A DNA stretch of 64,000 bases from Mycolicibacterium brisbanense (GTDB lineage: Bacteria; Actinomycetota; Actinomycetes; Mycobacteriales; Mycobacteriaceae), in NCBI RefSeq assembly GCF_001570425.1, contig NZ_BCSX01000020.1:51312-115311 (forward strand), given 5' to 3'. Each line of letters begins with the position of its first letter. Positions within the stretch are counted from its first letter, which is position 1. Positions 1 to 9,091 of this stretch are shown here, piece after piece. The notes below the pieces were generated by a model. That model did no database searches. It had not been told where the DNA came from and saw only the letters and a program-made list of their open reading frames with translations. A program made the translations under genes and the position numbers.

Positions 1-341
1 GGTGGATGACGATGCGCCGCACCGTTCTGCCTCAGGCGATGCGGGTCATCATCCCGCCGACCGGCAACGAATTCATCAGCATGCTCAAGACCACCTCACT
101 GGTCACCGCGGTGCCGTACAGCTTCGAGTTGTACGGGCGGTCCAAGGACATCGGTGTCGCGCTGTTCCAGCCGATCCCGTTGCTGTTGGTGGCCTCCACC
201 TGGTATCTGGCGGTCACGAGTGTGCTGATGGTCGGGCAGTACTACCTGGAGCGGTACTACGCCAGGGGCGCCTCCCGGAAGCTGACGTCCAAGCAACTGG
301 AGACCCTCGCCAAGGCGCAGATGGGAGAGCCACATCCATGA
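1..341 (+). CDS. Polar amino acid ABC transporter permease, C-terminal part
   Basis: This is the 3' end of an inner-membrane permease of the His/Glu/Gln/Arg/opine family; its start lies left of the window. The first visible residues ([20 protein letters not shown]) are the second half of the EAA loop that docks on the ATPase. They are followed by a hydrophobic stretch ([20 protein letters not shown]) and a charged cytoplasmic tail. The stop overlaps the ATPase start (ATGA, 338-341), so the two genes are translationally coupled. The next gene but one is a sulfurtransferase, so a sulfur amino acid such as cystine is a possible substrate, but that is inference. Confidence 0.9.
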   Translation, partial: WMTMRRTVLPQAMRVIIPPTGNEFISMLKTTSLVTAVPYSFELYGRSKDIGVALFQPIPLLLVASTWYLAVTSVLMVGQYYLERYYARGASRKLTSKQLETLAKAQMGEPHP

Positions 342-1102
342 CCGAACCCATGGTCCGCGCCGAAAGTGTGTGCAAGAACTTCGGCGCGTTGTCCGTCCTC
401 AAGGGCGTCACGCTCGACATCGGCCGCGGCGAGGTGCTGTGCATGGTAGGGCCGTCGGGCTCGGGCAAGTCGACGTTCCTGCGTTGCATCAACCACCTTG
501 AGCAGGTCAACGCCGGCAGGCTCTACGTCGACGGCGAACTGGTCGGCTACCGCGAGCGCGGCGGCAAGCTGCACGAGCTGCGGCCCAGAGAGGCCGCCAA
601 GCAACGGCGCGAGGTCGGGATGGTGTTCCAGCACTTCAACCTGTTCCCGCATCGCACGGTGCTGGAGAACATCATCGAGGCACCCGTCCACGTCAAGAAG
701 GTCAAGAAGGAGGAAGCGCTGGCGCGGGCCAAGGACCTGCTGGGGCAGGTCGGCTTGTCGGCCAAGGCCGATGCCTACCCGGCGCAGCTGTCCGGCGGTC
801 AGCAGCAGCGGGTGGCCATCGCGCGCGCTTTGGCGATGAGTCCCAAGCTCATGCTCTTCGACGAGCCGACCTCCGCGTTGGACCCCGAGCTCGTCGGGGA
901 GGTGCTTGCGGTGATGAAGAACCTCGCCAGTGAGGGGATGACCATGGTGGTCGTCACGCACGAGATGGGGTTCGCCCGCGAGGTTGCCGACAAGCTGGTG
1001 TTCATGGACGGCGGGGTCATCGTGGAGAGCGGCAATCCGCGTGAGGTGATGGCCAACCCGAAACACGAACGCACCAAAGCGTTTCTGTCGAAGGTGATGT
1101 AG
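338..1102 (+). CDS. Polar amino acid ABC transporter ATP-binding protein
   Basis: A 254-residue ATPase of the GlnQ/HisP/TcyC group that powers the preceding permease. Walker A is GPSGSGKST, the Q-loop is [13 protein letters not shown], the signature is [15 protein letters not shown], Walker B is [16 protein letters not shown], and the switch histidine is in VVTHEMGFA. The stretch between Walker A and the Q-loop carries a charged insertion ([19 protein letters not shown]), longer than in minimal GlnQ but seen in some HisP-like proteins. The ATG start overlaps the permease stop. All catalytic motifs are intact. The substrate cannot be read from this subunit. Confidence 0.93.
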   Translation: MTEPMVRAESVCKNFGALSVLKGVTLDIGRGEVLCMVGPSGSGKSTFLRCINHLEQVNAGRLYVDGELVGYRERGGKLHELRPREAAKQRREVGMVFQHFNLFPHRTVLENIIEAPVHVKKVKKEEALARAKDLLGQVGLSAKADAYPAQLSGGQQQRVAIARALAMSPKLMLFDEPTSALDPELVGEVLAVMKNLASEGMTMVVVTHEMGFAREVADKLVFMDGGVIVESGNPREVMANPKHERTKAFLSKVM

Positions 1103-1112
1103 CTTCGGTGCA

Positions 1113-1967
1113 GTGAGTGCAGCACGAGCAGACGTCTTCGTCACCGCCGCTGAACTGCGGCAGCTGATCGAGGCCGGGGATCCGGTCGCGGTGCTGGACG
1201 TGCGGTGGACCCTGGCCGAGCCCGACGGCACCGCGGCGTACCTGGCCGGGCACGTGCCGGGGGCGGTGTACGTGTCCCTCGACGACGAGTTGTCCGACCA
1301 CGGCGTCGTCGGCCGAGGCAGGCACCCGTTGCCGTCCGGGCGGGACCTGGAGGCCTCGGCCCGCCGCTGGGGTTTGCGCAATGGGGTGCCCGTCGTGGTG
1401 TACGACGACTGGAACCGGGCCGGGTCCGGCCGGGCGTGGTGGGTGTTGAGCGCGGCGGGCATCCCCGACGTCCGGATCCTCGACGGCGGTCTCGCGGCGT
1501 GGACGGCTGCGGGCGGGGCGTTGCAAGAGGGCCCGGTCCGCCCCGAGCCCGGCGACGTCGTCATCGCGTACGACGACCTCTACCACGGAGCCCGTCGCAC
1601 GCTCACCGCCGAGGAGGCGGGCACGTATCCGGGCGTACTGCTCGACGCCCGGGCACCCGAGCGGTTTCGCGGCGACGTCGAACCCATGGACCCGGCCGCC
1701 GGGCACATCCCGGGAGCAGTCAACCTGCCGAGCACCCGCGTTCTCGCCGCCGACGGCACCTTGCTGCCGGACGCGGAGTTGCGCGGGCTGCTCGCCGAAC
1801 AGGGTGTCGGCGAGAGCGCCGCGGTCGGCGCGTACTGCGGCTCAGGTGTCACGGCCGCAGTGGCCGTCGCTGCGTTGGCGGCCGCGGGTCTGGATGCCGC
1901 GCTGTTTCCCGGATCGTGGTCGGAGTGGGCCGGCGACCCGAGCCGCCCGGTCGCCGTCGGGCCGTAG
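1113..1967 (+). CDS. sseB: Two-domain sulfurtransferase (3-mercaptopyruvate/thiosulfate type), SseB-like
   Basis: A 284-residue tandem rhodanese protein. The N-terminal domain (about 10-135) is the non-catalytic copy; the C-terminal domain (about 160-280) carries the active-site loop CGSGVT with Cys242. That loop is the form usual in 3-mercaptopyruvate sulfurtransferases. Length and sequence agree well with my memory of M. tuberculosis SseB. The family moves sulfane sulfur from mercaptopyruvate or thiosulfate to thiophilic acceptors. It starts with GTG 10 nt after the ABC ATPase stop, so it is probably in the same transcript, which hints that the importer carries a sulfur amino acid. Confidence 0.9.
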   Translation: MSAARADVFVTAAELRQLIEAGDPVAVLDVRWTLAEPDGTAAYLAGHVPGAVYVSLDDELSDHGVVGRGRHPLPSGRDLEASARRWGLRNGVPVVVYDDWNRAGSGRAWWVLSAAGIPDVRILDGGLAAWTAAGGALQEGPVRPEPGDVVIAYDDLYHGARRTLTAEEAGTYPGVLLDARAPERFRGDVEPMDPAAGHIPGAVNLPSTRVLAADGTLLPDAELRGLLAEQGVGESAAVGAYCGSGVTAAVAVAALAAAGLDAALFPGSWSEWAGDPSRPVAVGP

Positions 1968-2007
1968 TCGCAGCCAGATGGTGCCGTAGCGGTGCCGTCG
2001 CCGACCT

Positions 2008-2022
2008 TATGCTGAGCAGGTG
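2008..2022 (+). promoter_or_regulatory. Putative -10 box with leaderless start of the histidine kinase
   Basis: TATGCT at 2008-2013 is followed after 6 nt by the GTG start codon at 2020. There is no purine-rich ribosome site in between. This spacing places the transcription start at or next to the start codon, the usual leaderless arrangement in mycobacteria. Confidence 0.45.
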
Positions 2023-3156
2023 CAGCGCCGTTCGGATCCGGTCACCCCGCTGTGGCGGGCGGCGCAGGGCTTTCGACTGCTCAGTTGCATCTACGCGTTG
2101 GGCTTCCAGATCGCGATCAACGATGATCTGGCGCGGCCGATTCTGGCCTGGGTGCTGTTTGCCCTACTGATGCTCTGGAGCGTCGCGTGCGCGGTCGCCT
2201 ACCTCAAAGGGTTCGGCCGCCGGCCGGCCTGGGTGCTCGCCGAGATCGTGATCGTGCTGATGCTGATGCTGTCGACGGAGCTGGTCGCTACCGATCACTG
2301 GGTGGCCGACAATCAGTCGTGGCCCACCACACTGTGGGCCACCAACGCGACCATCTCGGCGGCCCTGCAGTTCGGCCCGGTCGGCGGTATGGCCGCGGGG
2401 CTGGCGGTCATGGCGGCCGCGGCCACGCTCAAGGGGTATCTGAGCCCGAATCTCGGCCGTAACGCCACGATCGTCATCGAGGTGGCCGTCGGTCTGGCGG
2501 TCGGCATGGCCGCCCAGACCGCGCGCCGGGCGCACGCCGAGCTGGAGCGGGCAGTGCGGTTGGCGGCAGCGTTGGAAGAGCGCGAGAGGCTGTCTCGTAC
2601 CGTGCACGACGGGGCCATCCAGGTGCTGGCGCTGGTATCTCGGCGAGGCCGTGAGATCGGCGGCGAGACAGCCGAACTGGCCGAACTGGCCGGAGAACAG
2701 GAGCGGGCGCTGCGCCGCCTGGTCAGCGCGCCCGACGCCGAGGTCGCGGCCGGTACCTTGACCGACATCGGTGCACTACTGCGCAGCCGCGCCAGTGACC
2801 GGGTGTCGGTCAGCCTGCCTGCCGAGCCCGTGTTGCTGGAGGATGCGGTGGCCCGGGAGTTGTTCGCGGCGGCGGGCAATGCGCTCGACAACGTAGCCGC
2901 CCACGCCGGGCCGGATGCGCGGGCATACGTTCTCCTCGAGGATCTGGGGGACACCGTGACAGTGAGTGTCCGCGACGACGGCGTGGGCATTGCGGATGGC
3001 CGACTGGCCGAGGCGGCCCGGCAGGGGCGGCTTGGCGTATCGAAATCGATTGTGGGACGGATGAATTGGCTCGGCGGCAAGGCCGAGCTGACCACCGCAC
3101 CTGGCGCAGGCACGGAATGGGAGCTGACGGTGCCGCGAACAGAAGGGGGACGCTGA
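2020..3156 (+). CDS. Membrane sensor histidine kinase (MacS-like, NarL-type partner)
   Basis: A 378-residue kinase. An N-terminal region of about five or six hydrophobic segments (residues 18-165) resembles the DUF5931 membrane domain of MacS-type kinases. A dimerisation segment follows with the phospho-acceptor in RLSRTVHDGAIQ (His196), then a HATPase domain with an N-box (AGNALDNVAAHA) and a G1 box (DDGVGI). The signal sensed is unknown. The TGATG overlap with the following response regulator (3154-3158) shows they are a cognate pair. The GTG start is supported by an immediately preceding -10 box. Confidence 0.88.
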   Translation: MQRRSDPVTPLWRAAQGFRLLSCIYALGFQIAINDDLARPILAWVLFALLMLWSVACAVAYLKGFGRRPAWVLAEIVIVLMLMLSTELVATDHWVADNQSWPTTLWATNATISAALQFGPVGGMAAGLAVMAAAATLKGYLSPNLGRNATIVIEVAVGLAVGMAAQTARRAHAELERAVRLAAALEERERLSRTVHDGAIQVLALVSRRGREIGGETAELAELAGEQERALRRLVSAPDAEVAAGTLTDIGALLRSRASDRVSVSLPAEPVLLEDAVARELFAAAGNALDNVAAHAGPDARAYVLLEDLGDTVTVSVRDDGVGIADGRLAEAARQGRLGVSKSIVGRMNWLGGKAELTTAPGAGTEWELTVPRTEGGR

Positions 3157-3809
3157 TGGCTGAGTCGGCACCGAAGGTGATGGTGGTCGACGACCATCCG
3201 ATCTGGCGGGACGCGGTCGCCCGCGATCTGGCCGACGACGGATTCGAGGTGGTGGCAACGGCTGACGGTGTCGCCGCGGCGCGGCGCCGGGCCGCGGTGG
3301 TGCGGCCCGACGTGGTGGTGATGGACATGCGGTTGACCGACGGCACCGGCGCGCAGGCCACGGCCGAGGTGCTCGCGGTCTCCCCGGACACCAAGGTCCT
3401 GGTGTTGTCGGCGTCCGACGAGCGCGACGACGTGCTGGAGGCGGTGAAGGCCGGAGCCACTGGCTATCTGGTGAAGAGCGCATCGAAAGCCGAACTGGGC
3501 GAAGCTGTTCGGGCCACCGCGCAGGGGCGGGCCGTGTTCACACCCGGGCTGGCCGGCCTGGTGCTGGGGGAGTACCGACGCATGGCCGCGCGTCCGGACC
3601 GGGACGCCGCCACGCCGAGCCTCACCGAACGGGAGACCGAGGTGCTGCGCTTCGTGGCGAAAGGCTTGTCCGCCAAGCAGATTGCCGCCCGGTTGTCACT
3701 GAGCCACCGGACCGTGGAGAACCACGTCCAGGCCACGTTCCGCAAACTGCAGGTGGCCAACCGGGTGGAGTTGGCCCGGTACGCCATCGAACACGGACTC
3801 GACGAGTAA
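3156..3809 (+). CDS. NarL/LuxR-family response regulator
   Basis: A 217-residue two-domain regulator. The receiver domain (about 7-120) has the acidic pair in VVDDH, the phospho-accepting Asp57 in VVMDMRL and the conserved Lys in YLVKSA. The C-terminal LuxR helix-turn-helix (about 150-215) contains LTERETEVLRFVAKGLSAKQ and the recognition helix region LSHRTVENHV. The start codon overlaps the kinase stop. It is the partner of the kinase at 2020-3156. Targets are not visible here; the DUF2339 gene 36 nt downstream is a candidate. Confidence 0.92.
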   Translation: MAESAPKVMVVDDHPIWRDAVARDLADDGFEVVATADGVAAARRRAAVVRPDVVVMDMRLTDGTGAQATAEVLAVSPDTKVLVLSASDERDDVLEAVKAGATGYLVKSASKAELGEAVRATAQGRAVFTPGLAGLVLGEYRRMAARPDRDAATPSLTERETEVLRFVAKGLSAKQIAARLSLSHRTVENHVQATFRKLQVANRVELARYAIEHGLDE

Positions 3810-3845
3810 TCCTACTCATCCGGTCGGCCGGGGTTTGCTGCCACG

Positions 3846-5654
3846 ATGACAGGCATGACCGAACCGCAGCGCGCCCTCATCTCCCGGCTGGCCTCGGACA
3901 TCTCTGCGATCAACGCTTACACAGGGAGGGTGGCCGCGGACCTGGCGGAGCTGGACCGGCTGCTGACGCACCAGGCCGCTGCGCCTGTCGCGGCGCCGAT
4001 TGCTCCGTCCTGGGCAGTGACCCCGTACCCGGCGGCTCCCCACGCGAACCCGTCCGTTGCCGTGGCGGCTCCGGCCGCCGCCCCCGTACCGCCGCCGCGC
4101 ACCGAACGCTCCGAAGGCTGGATCGGGAAAGTACTCGCCGTCGCCGGCGTGGCCGTCACGCTCGTCGGCGTCGTGTTGCTGGTGGTGCTGGCCGCGCAGG
4201 CAGGCATTCTGCGGCCCGGGTTCCGCGTCGCGGCGGGAGCTGTGCTGGCGGTGGGCCTGGTCGCGGTTGCGTGGTGGCAACAGTCGCGGCCCGGCGGACG
4301 TACCGGCGCGATCGCGCTGGCCGCAACCGGGATCGCGGCCGCCTACATCGACGTGATCGCCGTGACGGCGATCTATCACTGGGTCGCCGCGCCGGTCGGG
4401 CTGGCCGTCGCCGCGGTCATTGCCGGTGGTGGGCTGGCGTTGTCGCGACTGTGGAACTCCGAGCAACTCGGCCTGCTGGTTCTGGTGCCATTGACCTTTC
4501 TGGCCCCGGTCGTCACCGACGGCGTCACGCTACTGCTGATCGGATTCATGCTGGCTTTGTCGGCGGCCACGCTACCCGTGCAGTGGGCGCGAGACTGGAT
4601 GACCTTGCATGTGGCGCGCGTCGCCGCGGCGACGGTACCGCTGCTGTTCGCGCTGGCGGCAGCGGCGGAGGATATGCGTCTGGCGTTGACGTGTGCGGTG
4701 GCTGCGGTGCTGGCCGTCGGCGCCGGTGTGCTGTTGCTGCGCTGGACCGCCAACAAGGCGGCCATCGCGCTCACGACGGCGGCGGGAACTGTTCCCCTGC
4801 TGTGTGTTTCGGCTGTAACGGATCGTGTGGTGGCGTCGTTGATGATCGGCGTGCTGGCCGCGGCCCTGCTCGCGATCACCGCGATCGGCGATCGGGTGCC
4901 CGGCGTGACGGCCGTGGTCCGTCAAGTGTGGTCAGCGCTGTCGGCAGTTGCCGCCCTGATCGCGGTCACCGTGGCCTTCGACGGCATGGTGGCCGGCCCG
5001 GTGCTGCTGGCGATGGCGATCGGCGTTGCCATCGCGACGCGGCGCAGTGACGTCGGCCACTGGGCGGCTGTCGGCTTCGCGGTGGTCGGCGGCGGATATT
5101 TCCTGCACTACGCACCGCCGCAAACCCTCATTCGGGCAACCGAATTCCCCACGGGGGTCGCGGTGTCGGTGCTGACCTCGAGCATCCTGGCCATCGCCGC
5201 CGCGGCGACGATCGTGTGGTCGTGGACCGGTAGCCGACCGGTACATGACGACACGATTCGCCTGCTGTGGGTGGCCGCGGCAGCGGTGATCGGTTACGCG
5301 GTGACGACATTCACGGTGACCGTCGGGGTGCTCGCCGGCGGTCCGGGCGCGGGATTCTTCGGGGGTCACATGGTGGCGACCATCTGCTGGATCGTGGTCG
5401 CGGCCGGGTTGTTGTACTACGCCGCACGCTTGCCCAAGGCCCAGCGGTCGCTGCCGATCGGTGGCGGTCTCGCGCTGGTCGCCGCGGCGATGGCCAAGCT
5501 TTTCCTCTTCGACCTGGGCACGCTCGACGGGATCTTCCGGGTCGCGGTGTTCATCGTGGTCGGCCTGGCGCTGCTGGGGATGGGAGCCGGATACGCACGT
5601 CTGCTCAGCCAGCAGGACAGGAACGAGAACCAGCTGACCGAACCTCAGATGTGA
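3846..5654 (+). CDS. DUF2339 family polytopic membrane protein
   Basis: A 602-residue protein. It opens with a short helical segment (residues 1-40, MTEPQRALISRLASDISAIN onward) and a proline/alanine-rich linker (about 50-85). The rest is almost continuous transmembrane helices (at least 14) with Ala/Val/Leu-rich composition. This is the layout of DUF2339 proteins, whose function is unknown. Two ATGs lie close together (3846 and 3855); the first is taken. It follows the two-component pair in the same direction and may be one of its targets. Confidence 0.8.
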   Translation: MTGMTEPQRALISRLASDISAINAYTGRVAADLAELDRLLTHQAAAPVAAPIAPSWAVTPYPAAPHANPSVAVAAPAAAPVPPPRTERSEGWIGKVLAVAGVAVTLVGVVLLVVLAAQAGILRPGFRVAAGAVLAVGLVAVAWWQQSRPGGRTGAIALAATGIAAAYIDVIAVTAIYHWVAAPVGLAVAAVIAGGGLALSRLWNSEQLGLLVLVPLTFLAPVVTDGVTLLLIGFMLALSAATLPVQWARDWMTLHVARVAAATVPLLFALAAAAEDMRLALTCAVAAVLAVGAGVLLLRWTANKAAIALTTAAGTVPLLCVSAVTDRVVASLMIGVLAAALLAITAIGDRVPGVTAVVRQVWSALSAVAALIAVTVAFDGMVAGPVLLAMAIGVAIATRRSDVGHWAAVGFAVVGGGYFLHYAPPQTLIRATEFPTGVAVSVLTSSILAIAAAATIVWSWTGSRPVHDDTIRLLWVAAAAVIGYAVTTFTVTVGVLAGGPGAGFFGGHMVATICWIVVAAGLLYYAARLPKAQRSLPIGGGLALVAAAMAKLFLFDLGTLDGIFRVAVFIVVGLALLGMGAGYARLLSQQDRNENQLTEPQM

Positions 5655-5713
5655 TCCCGATCACTGATTCCATTTTCTGGATTGATTCCAAAAAAGCAGT
5701 CGTTGGAACGGTC

Positions 5714-6199
5714 ATGAGTACACGTCGAATCGAAACGGATATCCAGGGCTTCCACGCCACACCGCAACTGAGCACCCATCTTCAGCAGGTGCTCGTCGAT
5801 CTGATCGAACTCGGGCTGCAAGGCAAACAGGCGCACTGGAACGTCGTCGGCACCAACTTCCGTGATCTGCACCTGCAGCTGGATGAACTGGTCGATTTCG
5901 CCCGCACCGCCAGCGACACCATCGCCGAACGGATGCGCGCGCTGGGCGCCGTACCCGACGGCCGCTCGGACAGCGTCGCCGCGACCACCACGGTGCCGGA
6001 ATTCCCTGCCTACGAACGCAATACGACCGAGGTGGTCGAACTCGTCACCACCCGCATCTACGCCGTGGTCGACACCATCCGCGGCGTGCACGACGCGGAT
6101 GGTGTCGAAGACCCGAGCACCGCGGACATCCTGCATCAGCTCATCGACGGGCTGGAGAAGCTGGCCTGGTTGATCAAGTCGGAGAACGGCAAGGTCTAA
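5714..6199 (+). CDS. dps: Dps-family DNA-protecting ferritin (Dps2-like)
   Basis: A 161-residue ferritin-fold protein that oxidises and stores iron and shields DNA in stationary phase or oxidative stress. The inter-subunit ferroxidase ligands are all present with the normal spacing: His41, His53, Asp57, Asp68 and Glu72. There is no long C-terminal DNA-binding tail. The sequence closely resembles what I recall of M. smegmatis Dps2 (the second Dps of that species). The ATG at 5714 gives the normal family length. Its stop codon overlaps the stop of the convergent adenylate cyclase gene. Confidence 0.93.
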   Translation: MSTRRIETDIQGFHATPQLSTHLQQVLVDLIELGLQGKQAHWNVVGTNFRDLHLQLDELVDFARTASDTIAERMRALGAVPDGRSDSVAATTTVPEFPAYERNTTEVVELVTTRIYAVVDTIRGVHDADGVEDPSTADILHQLIDGLEKLAWLIKSENGKV

Positions 6200-7479
6200 C
6201 CGGTCTCGACGGCCGCTCGTACGTCGTCGTCGCGGCGGCCGACCAGGTACCAGGTCCGCATCACGCCCTTGCCCTTGATGTTGACCTCGCCGCGTTCTTC
6301 GAGCACGAAGCGATTGCTGATGCGTTCATACACGTTCTGCGGCACCTGAATTCGGCCCGCGACGTCGGTGGTCTCCATGCGGGAGGCGACATTGACGGCG
6401 TCACCCCACACGTCGTAGAAGAACTTGCGGGCGCCGACCACGCCGGCCACCACGGGGCCGGAGGCCAGTCCGATACGCAGCGGCACCGCTCGGCCCTGCG
6501 GATCTTTGAGATCCGCGACGGCATCAGCCATGTCGAGGGCAAAGCAGGCCAACGCCTCAAGGTGGTCGCTGCGTGGCTTGGGCACACCGGAGACCACCAT
6601 GTAGGAGTCTCCGCTGGTCTTCACCTTCTCCAGATCGTGCTTGTCGACGAGAGCGTCGAGATCCGTGTAGAGCCGGTCGAGGAAACGCACAAGGTCCGCA
6701 GGAGGAGTGTCGCTCGCGCGGCTGGTGTAACCGGCGATGTCGGCGAACAGAATCGACGCATCGTCGTATTTGTCGGCGATGATGGTGCGGGCCGGGTCCT
6801 TGAGGCGCGCGGCCACCGTCGCAGGCAGGATGTTGGTGAGCAACTGCTCGGAACGCTGGTATTCGGCATCCATCGCGGCCTCGGCCCGCGCGTTTTCCCG
6901 CAACGCCAACCACACTGTCGCGAAGACCATCACGGTCGCCGACACCGTCGTCACCACGAAGCCGAACCGCAGCGTCCACGACGGGCCGAGGCCGCGGTCG
7001 ACCGGGGCCAGGAATGCCAGCGCAATCGACGCGATCACACCTGCACCGACGAGCACAGCGGCCAGACCGATGCGCTCGATGCCCAGGACCAGGACCACCA
7101 ACGAGGCCGACACCAGGAAATACAGCTGCAGGCCCGAACCGGTTCCGACCTGATAACACATCACCGACACCGAGATGTAGGCGATGACGAAGAAGCTCAA
7201 CGGCGCTATCAGCTCGCCGAATCGGTACAGCAGGGGTACCAGGACGAACAGCGCCGCGAACCCGAGATTGAGAAACCCGACGCGCCAGATGGCCCCGCCG
7301 ACGACGAGCTGGAACAAGCCGAAAAAACCCGACACCGAAGCAGCGATCCAGGTTGCGATGGTCAGCACGCGAAGCCGGCTGGACAGGCTTTCCGCGTAGT
7401 GCGCGGTGCGGGCCGGCAGCTGGCCGCTGAACACCAGCTCGGGCATGCAAACCGAGCGCCGGAACTCGCTGACCGCCAC
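6196..7479 (-). CDS. cya: Membrane-anchored class III adenylate cyclase (Rv1625c type)
   Basis: A 427-residue protein that makes cAMP. Six transmembrane helices occupy about residues 38-195, followed by a linker and one cyclase homology domain (about 235-420). All catalytic positions are present: metal-binding Asp247 and Asp291, adenine-specifying Lys287 and Asp356, and transition-state Asn363 and Arg367. Such proteins act as homodimers, like half a mammalian cyclase. Sequence and the nearby pdtaR gene agree with Rv1625c-Rv1626 of M. tuberculosis, although here about 7.5 kb of other genes separates them. The start could also be the internal ATG at residue 12. Confidence 0.93.
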   Translation of the reverse strand: MAVSEFRRSVCMPELVFSGQLPARTAHYAESLSSRLRVLTIATWIAASVSGFFGLFQLVVGGAIWRVGFLNLGFAALFVLVPLLYRFGELIAPLSFFVIAYISVSVMCYQVGTGSGLQLYFLVSASLVVLVLGIERIGLAAVLVGAGVIASIALAFLAPVDRGLGPSWTLRFGFVVTTVSATVMVFATVWLALRENARAEAAMDAEYQRSEQLLTNILPATVAARLKDPARTIIADKYDDASILFADIAGYTSRASDTPPADLVRFLDRLYTDLDALVDKHDLEKVKTSGDSYMVVSGVPKPRSDHLEALACFALDMADAVADLKDPQGRAVPLRIGLASGPVVAGVVGARKFFYDVWGDAVNVASRMETTDVAGRIQVPQNVYERISNRFVLEERGEVNIKGKGVMRTWYLVGRRDDDVRAAVETG

Positions 7480-7506
7480 ATGGAAAAGGGTAACTTCGCC
7501 GACCGG

Positions 7507-9009
7507 TCAGTCGGTCGACATTCGCGCAGCGTCCCGGGCGCGCAATGCCAGCCATAGCTCGTGCCGATCGTGCACGGAGTCGAGCCTGCGACCGGTGAGC
7601 CGTTCGATGGCGTCGATGCGGTTGCGCATGGTGTGCCGGTGCACCTGCAGGGCTGCGGCCGAAGGCGCCCATTGCCCGTTGTTCTCCAGGAACACCGTGA
7701 GGCTGTGCAGCAGCTCGGTCGAGCGGTCGGCCGCGTCCAGCGGGCCCAGCACCGCGTCGGCGAACGCGCTCAACGGCTCGGGGCCGACCGCTGTGAGCAG
7801 CAGCCGGCTGCTGGCGATCTCCTCGGCGGGCATATGCCTGCCGTTCACGCGACTGGCGGCCAGCGCCGAGTGGGCCTGCCGCAACGACACCGCCAAGGCG
7901 CCCGGCCTCGCTCCGATGCCGATGCCCGCGGCGCGGTGTCCGGCCAGGGTGCCCAGCACGCCCGGTAGATCGGTCCCGCGCGGGACGGCGAGCTCCACGA
8001 CGTCGTCGACGACGCGAACCAGCGCGTCCGGCAACGTGATCAGCAGATCCGCCGCGAGATCGTCGGCGTCCTGCGGCGCCGCCACCGCCGCGGCGCGCAG
8101 ATCCACATCGGGAACGCCGACCGCGGTCAGCCACCGCGCGGCCACGACGTCGTCGACGGTGGCCCGGGCAAGGCGCTCCAACACCTGGGCGCGTCCGCGC
8201 CGTTGCCCGGAGTCCAGCCCATGACGGCGTTCGATCTCAAGCGAAAGCAGCGACACCAGATCGCCGGTGATCTGTTGAGCCACAGGCATTTCCGCCGGAC
8301 CGTCGAGCAGCAGCCAGGCGCGTAGCCTGCGCGCGCCCAGGCCGTGCAGTTCGCGCCGGCGACCGCCGCTGATATCGACGGCCGCGGCGCCGAGGCCGTG
8401 GTCGCGTACCGCCGCCAGCTGATCGGCGAGGGCGGCCGAGAGCTCGTCGCCGCCGGGATCGGATTCGGCCAGGACGCGGCCCAGCAGATCGATCACCACC
8501 CCGGAACGCCCGGTGGCGGTCCGATGCGCGGCCAGGACCCCGAGCAGCCCGCCGGGGCTGACGGCAGCGGCGGTCAACGCCCGCTGAGTCCGCAACGCCC
8601 ATTCCAGTTCCCGGCGTTCGGCGCGCGCCCGATAGGCGAATACCGCCTTGGTGACGGCGATGAACGGCACGGGGTCGGGCACGGTCAGCAACGGCAGCCC
8701 CACGTCATCGGCGGCGTCGATCAACCGCTGCGGGGCACGCTGATGGGGGAGATCGCCGCCGAGACCCAGCGCAACCGCGCGCACGCCCGCGGCTTTGAGC
8801 GCGGCGAGATAGTCGCGACACCCGTCGAAGTCGGCGGGCAGCAGCAGCCCGATCGTCAGCAACAGCTCGCCGCCCTGCAACCATGGGCCGGGGCGGGCCA
8901 GTTCGGAGACCGCCGCCGCTTCGATCTCGGCATCGCGGGCCGCGTCCTGACCTGCGACGAGAGTCAACCGCAGATCGGGGTCGGCGAGCAGCTCGGCTAT
9001 CGACAGCAT
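7507..9009 (-). CDS. PucR-family transcriptional regulator
   Basis: A 500-residue regulator. The N-terminal PucR domain ([20 protein letters not shown] onward) is followed by a GGDEF-like central region. A C-terminal PucR/CdaR helix-turn-helix ([20 protein letters not shown], near residues 440-490) completes it. Homologues often control purine, ureide or amine catabolism. It is divergent from the ureohydrolase operon across an 82-bp gap with a palindrome, so it very likely regulates that operon. The ATG at 9009 was chosen because the PucR domain begins directly after it; GTG at 9027 is also possible. The end lies 27 bp before the adenylate cyclase gene on the same strand. Confidence 0.88.
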   Translation of the reverse strand: MLSIAELLADPDLRLTLVAGQDAARDAEIEAAAVSELARPGPWLQGGELLLTIGLLLPADFDGCRDYLAALKAAGVRAVALGLGGDLPHQRAPQRLIDAADDVGLPLLTVPDPVPFIAVTKAVFAYRARAERRELEWALRTQRALTAAAVSPGGLLGVLAAHRTATGRSGVVIDLLGRVLAESDPGGDELSAALADQLAAVRDHGLGAAAVDISGGRRRELHGLGARRLRAWLLLDGPAEMPVAQQITGDLVSLLSLEIERRHGLDSGQRRGRAQVLERLARATVDDVVAARWLTAVGVPDVDLRAAAVAAPQDADDLAADLLITLPDALVRVVDDVVELAVPRGTDLPGVLGTLAGHRAAGIGIGARPGALAVSLRQAHSALAASRVNGRHMPAEEIASSRLLLTAVGPEPLSAFADAVLGPLDAADRSTELLHSLTVFLENNGQWAPSAAALQVHRHTMRNRIDAIERLTGRRLDSVHDRHELWLALRARDAARMSTD

Positions 9010-9031
9010 GGACAGATTGTCGAACACGATC

Positions 9032-9046
9032 GGGCGATTTTCGCCC
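9032..9046. promoter_or_regulatory. Palindrome between pucR-type gene and ureohydrolase operon
   Basis: GGGCGA and TCGCCC form a perfect 6-bp inverted repeat separated by TTT, in the middle of the 82-bp divergent intergenic region. It is a candidate operator for the PucR-type regulator. Confidence 0.4.
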
Positions 9047-9091
9047 AGATGTCGATATCGCTGTGATGCGCCTCTCGTACAAGGTGTAGCT

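Noticed and set aside
257..1564. Long minus-strand reading frame of 435 codons opposite the ABC ATPase and sulfurtransferase
   Set aside because: It is an antisense shadow of two well-supported genes, with Arg/Pro/His-rich composition and no family motif.
6557..8134. 525-codon minus-strand reading frame
   Set aside because: It runs across the adenylate cyclase and PucR genes in another frame and consists of Arg/Gly-rich low-complexity sequence.
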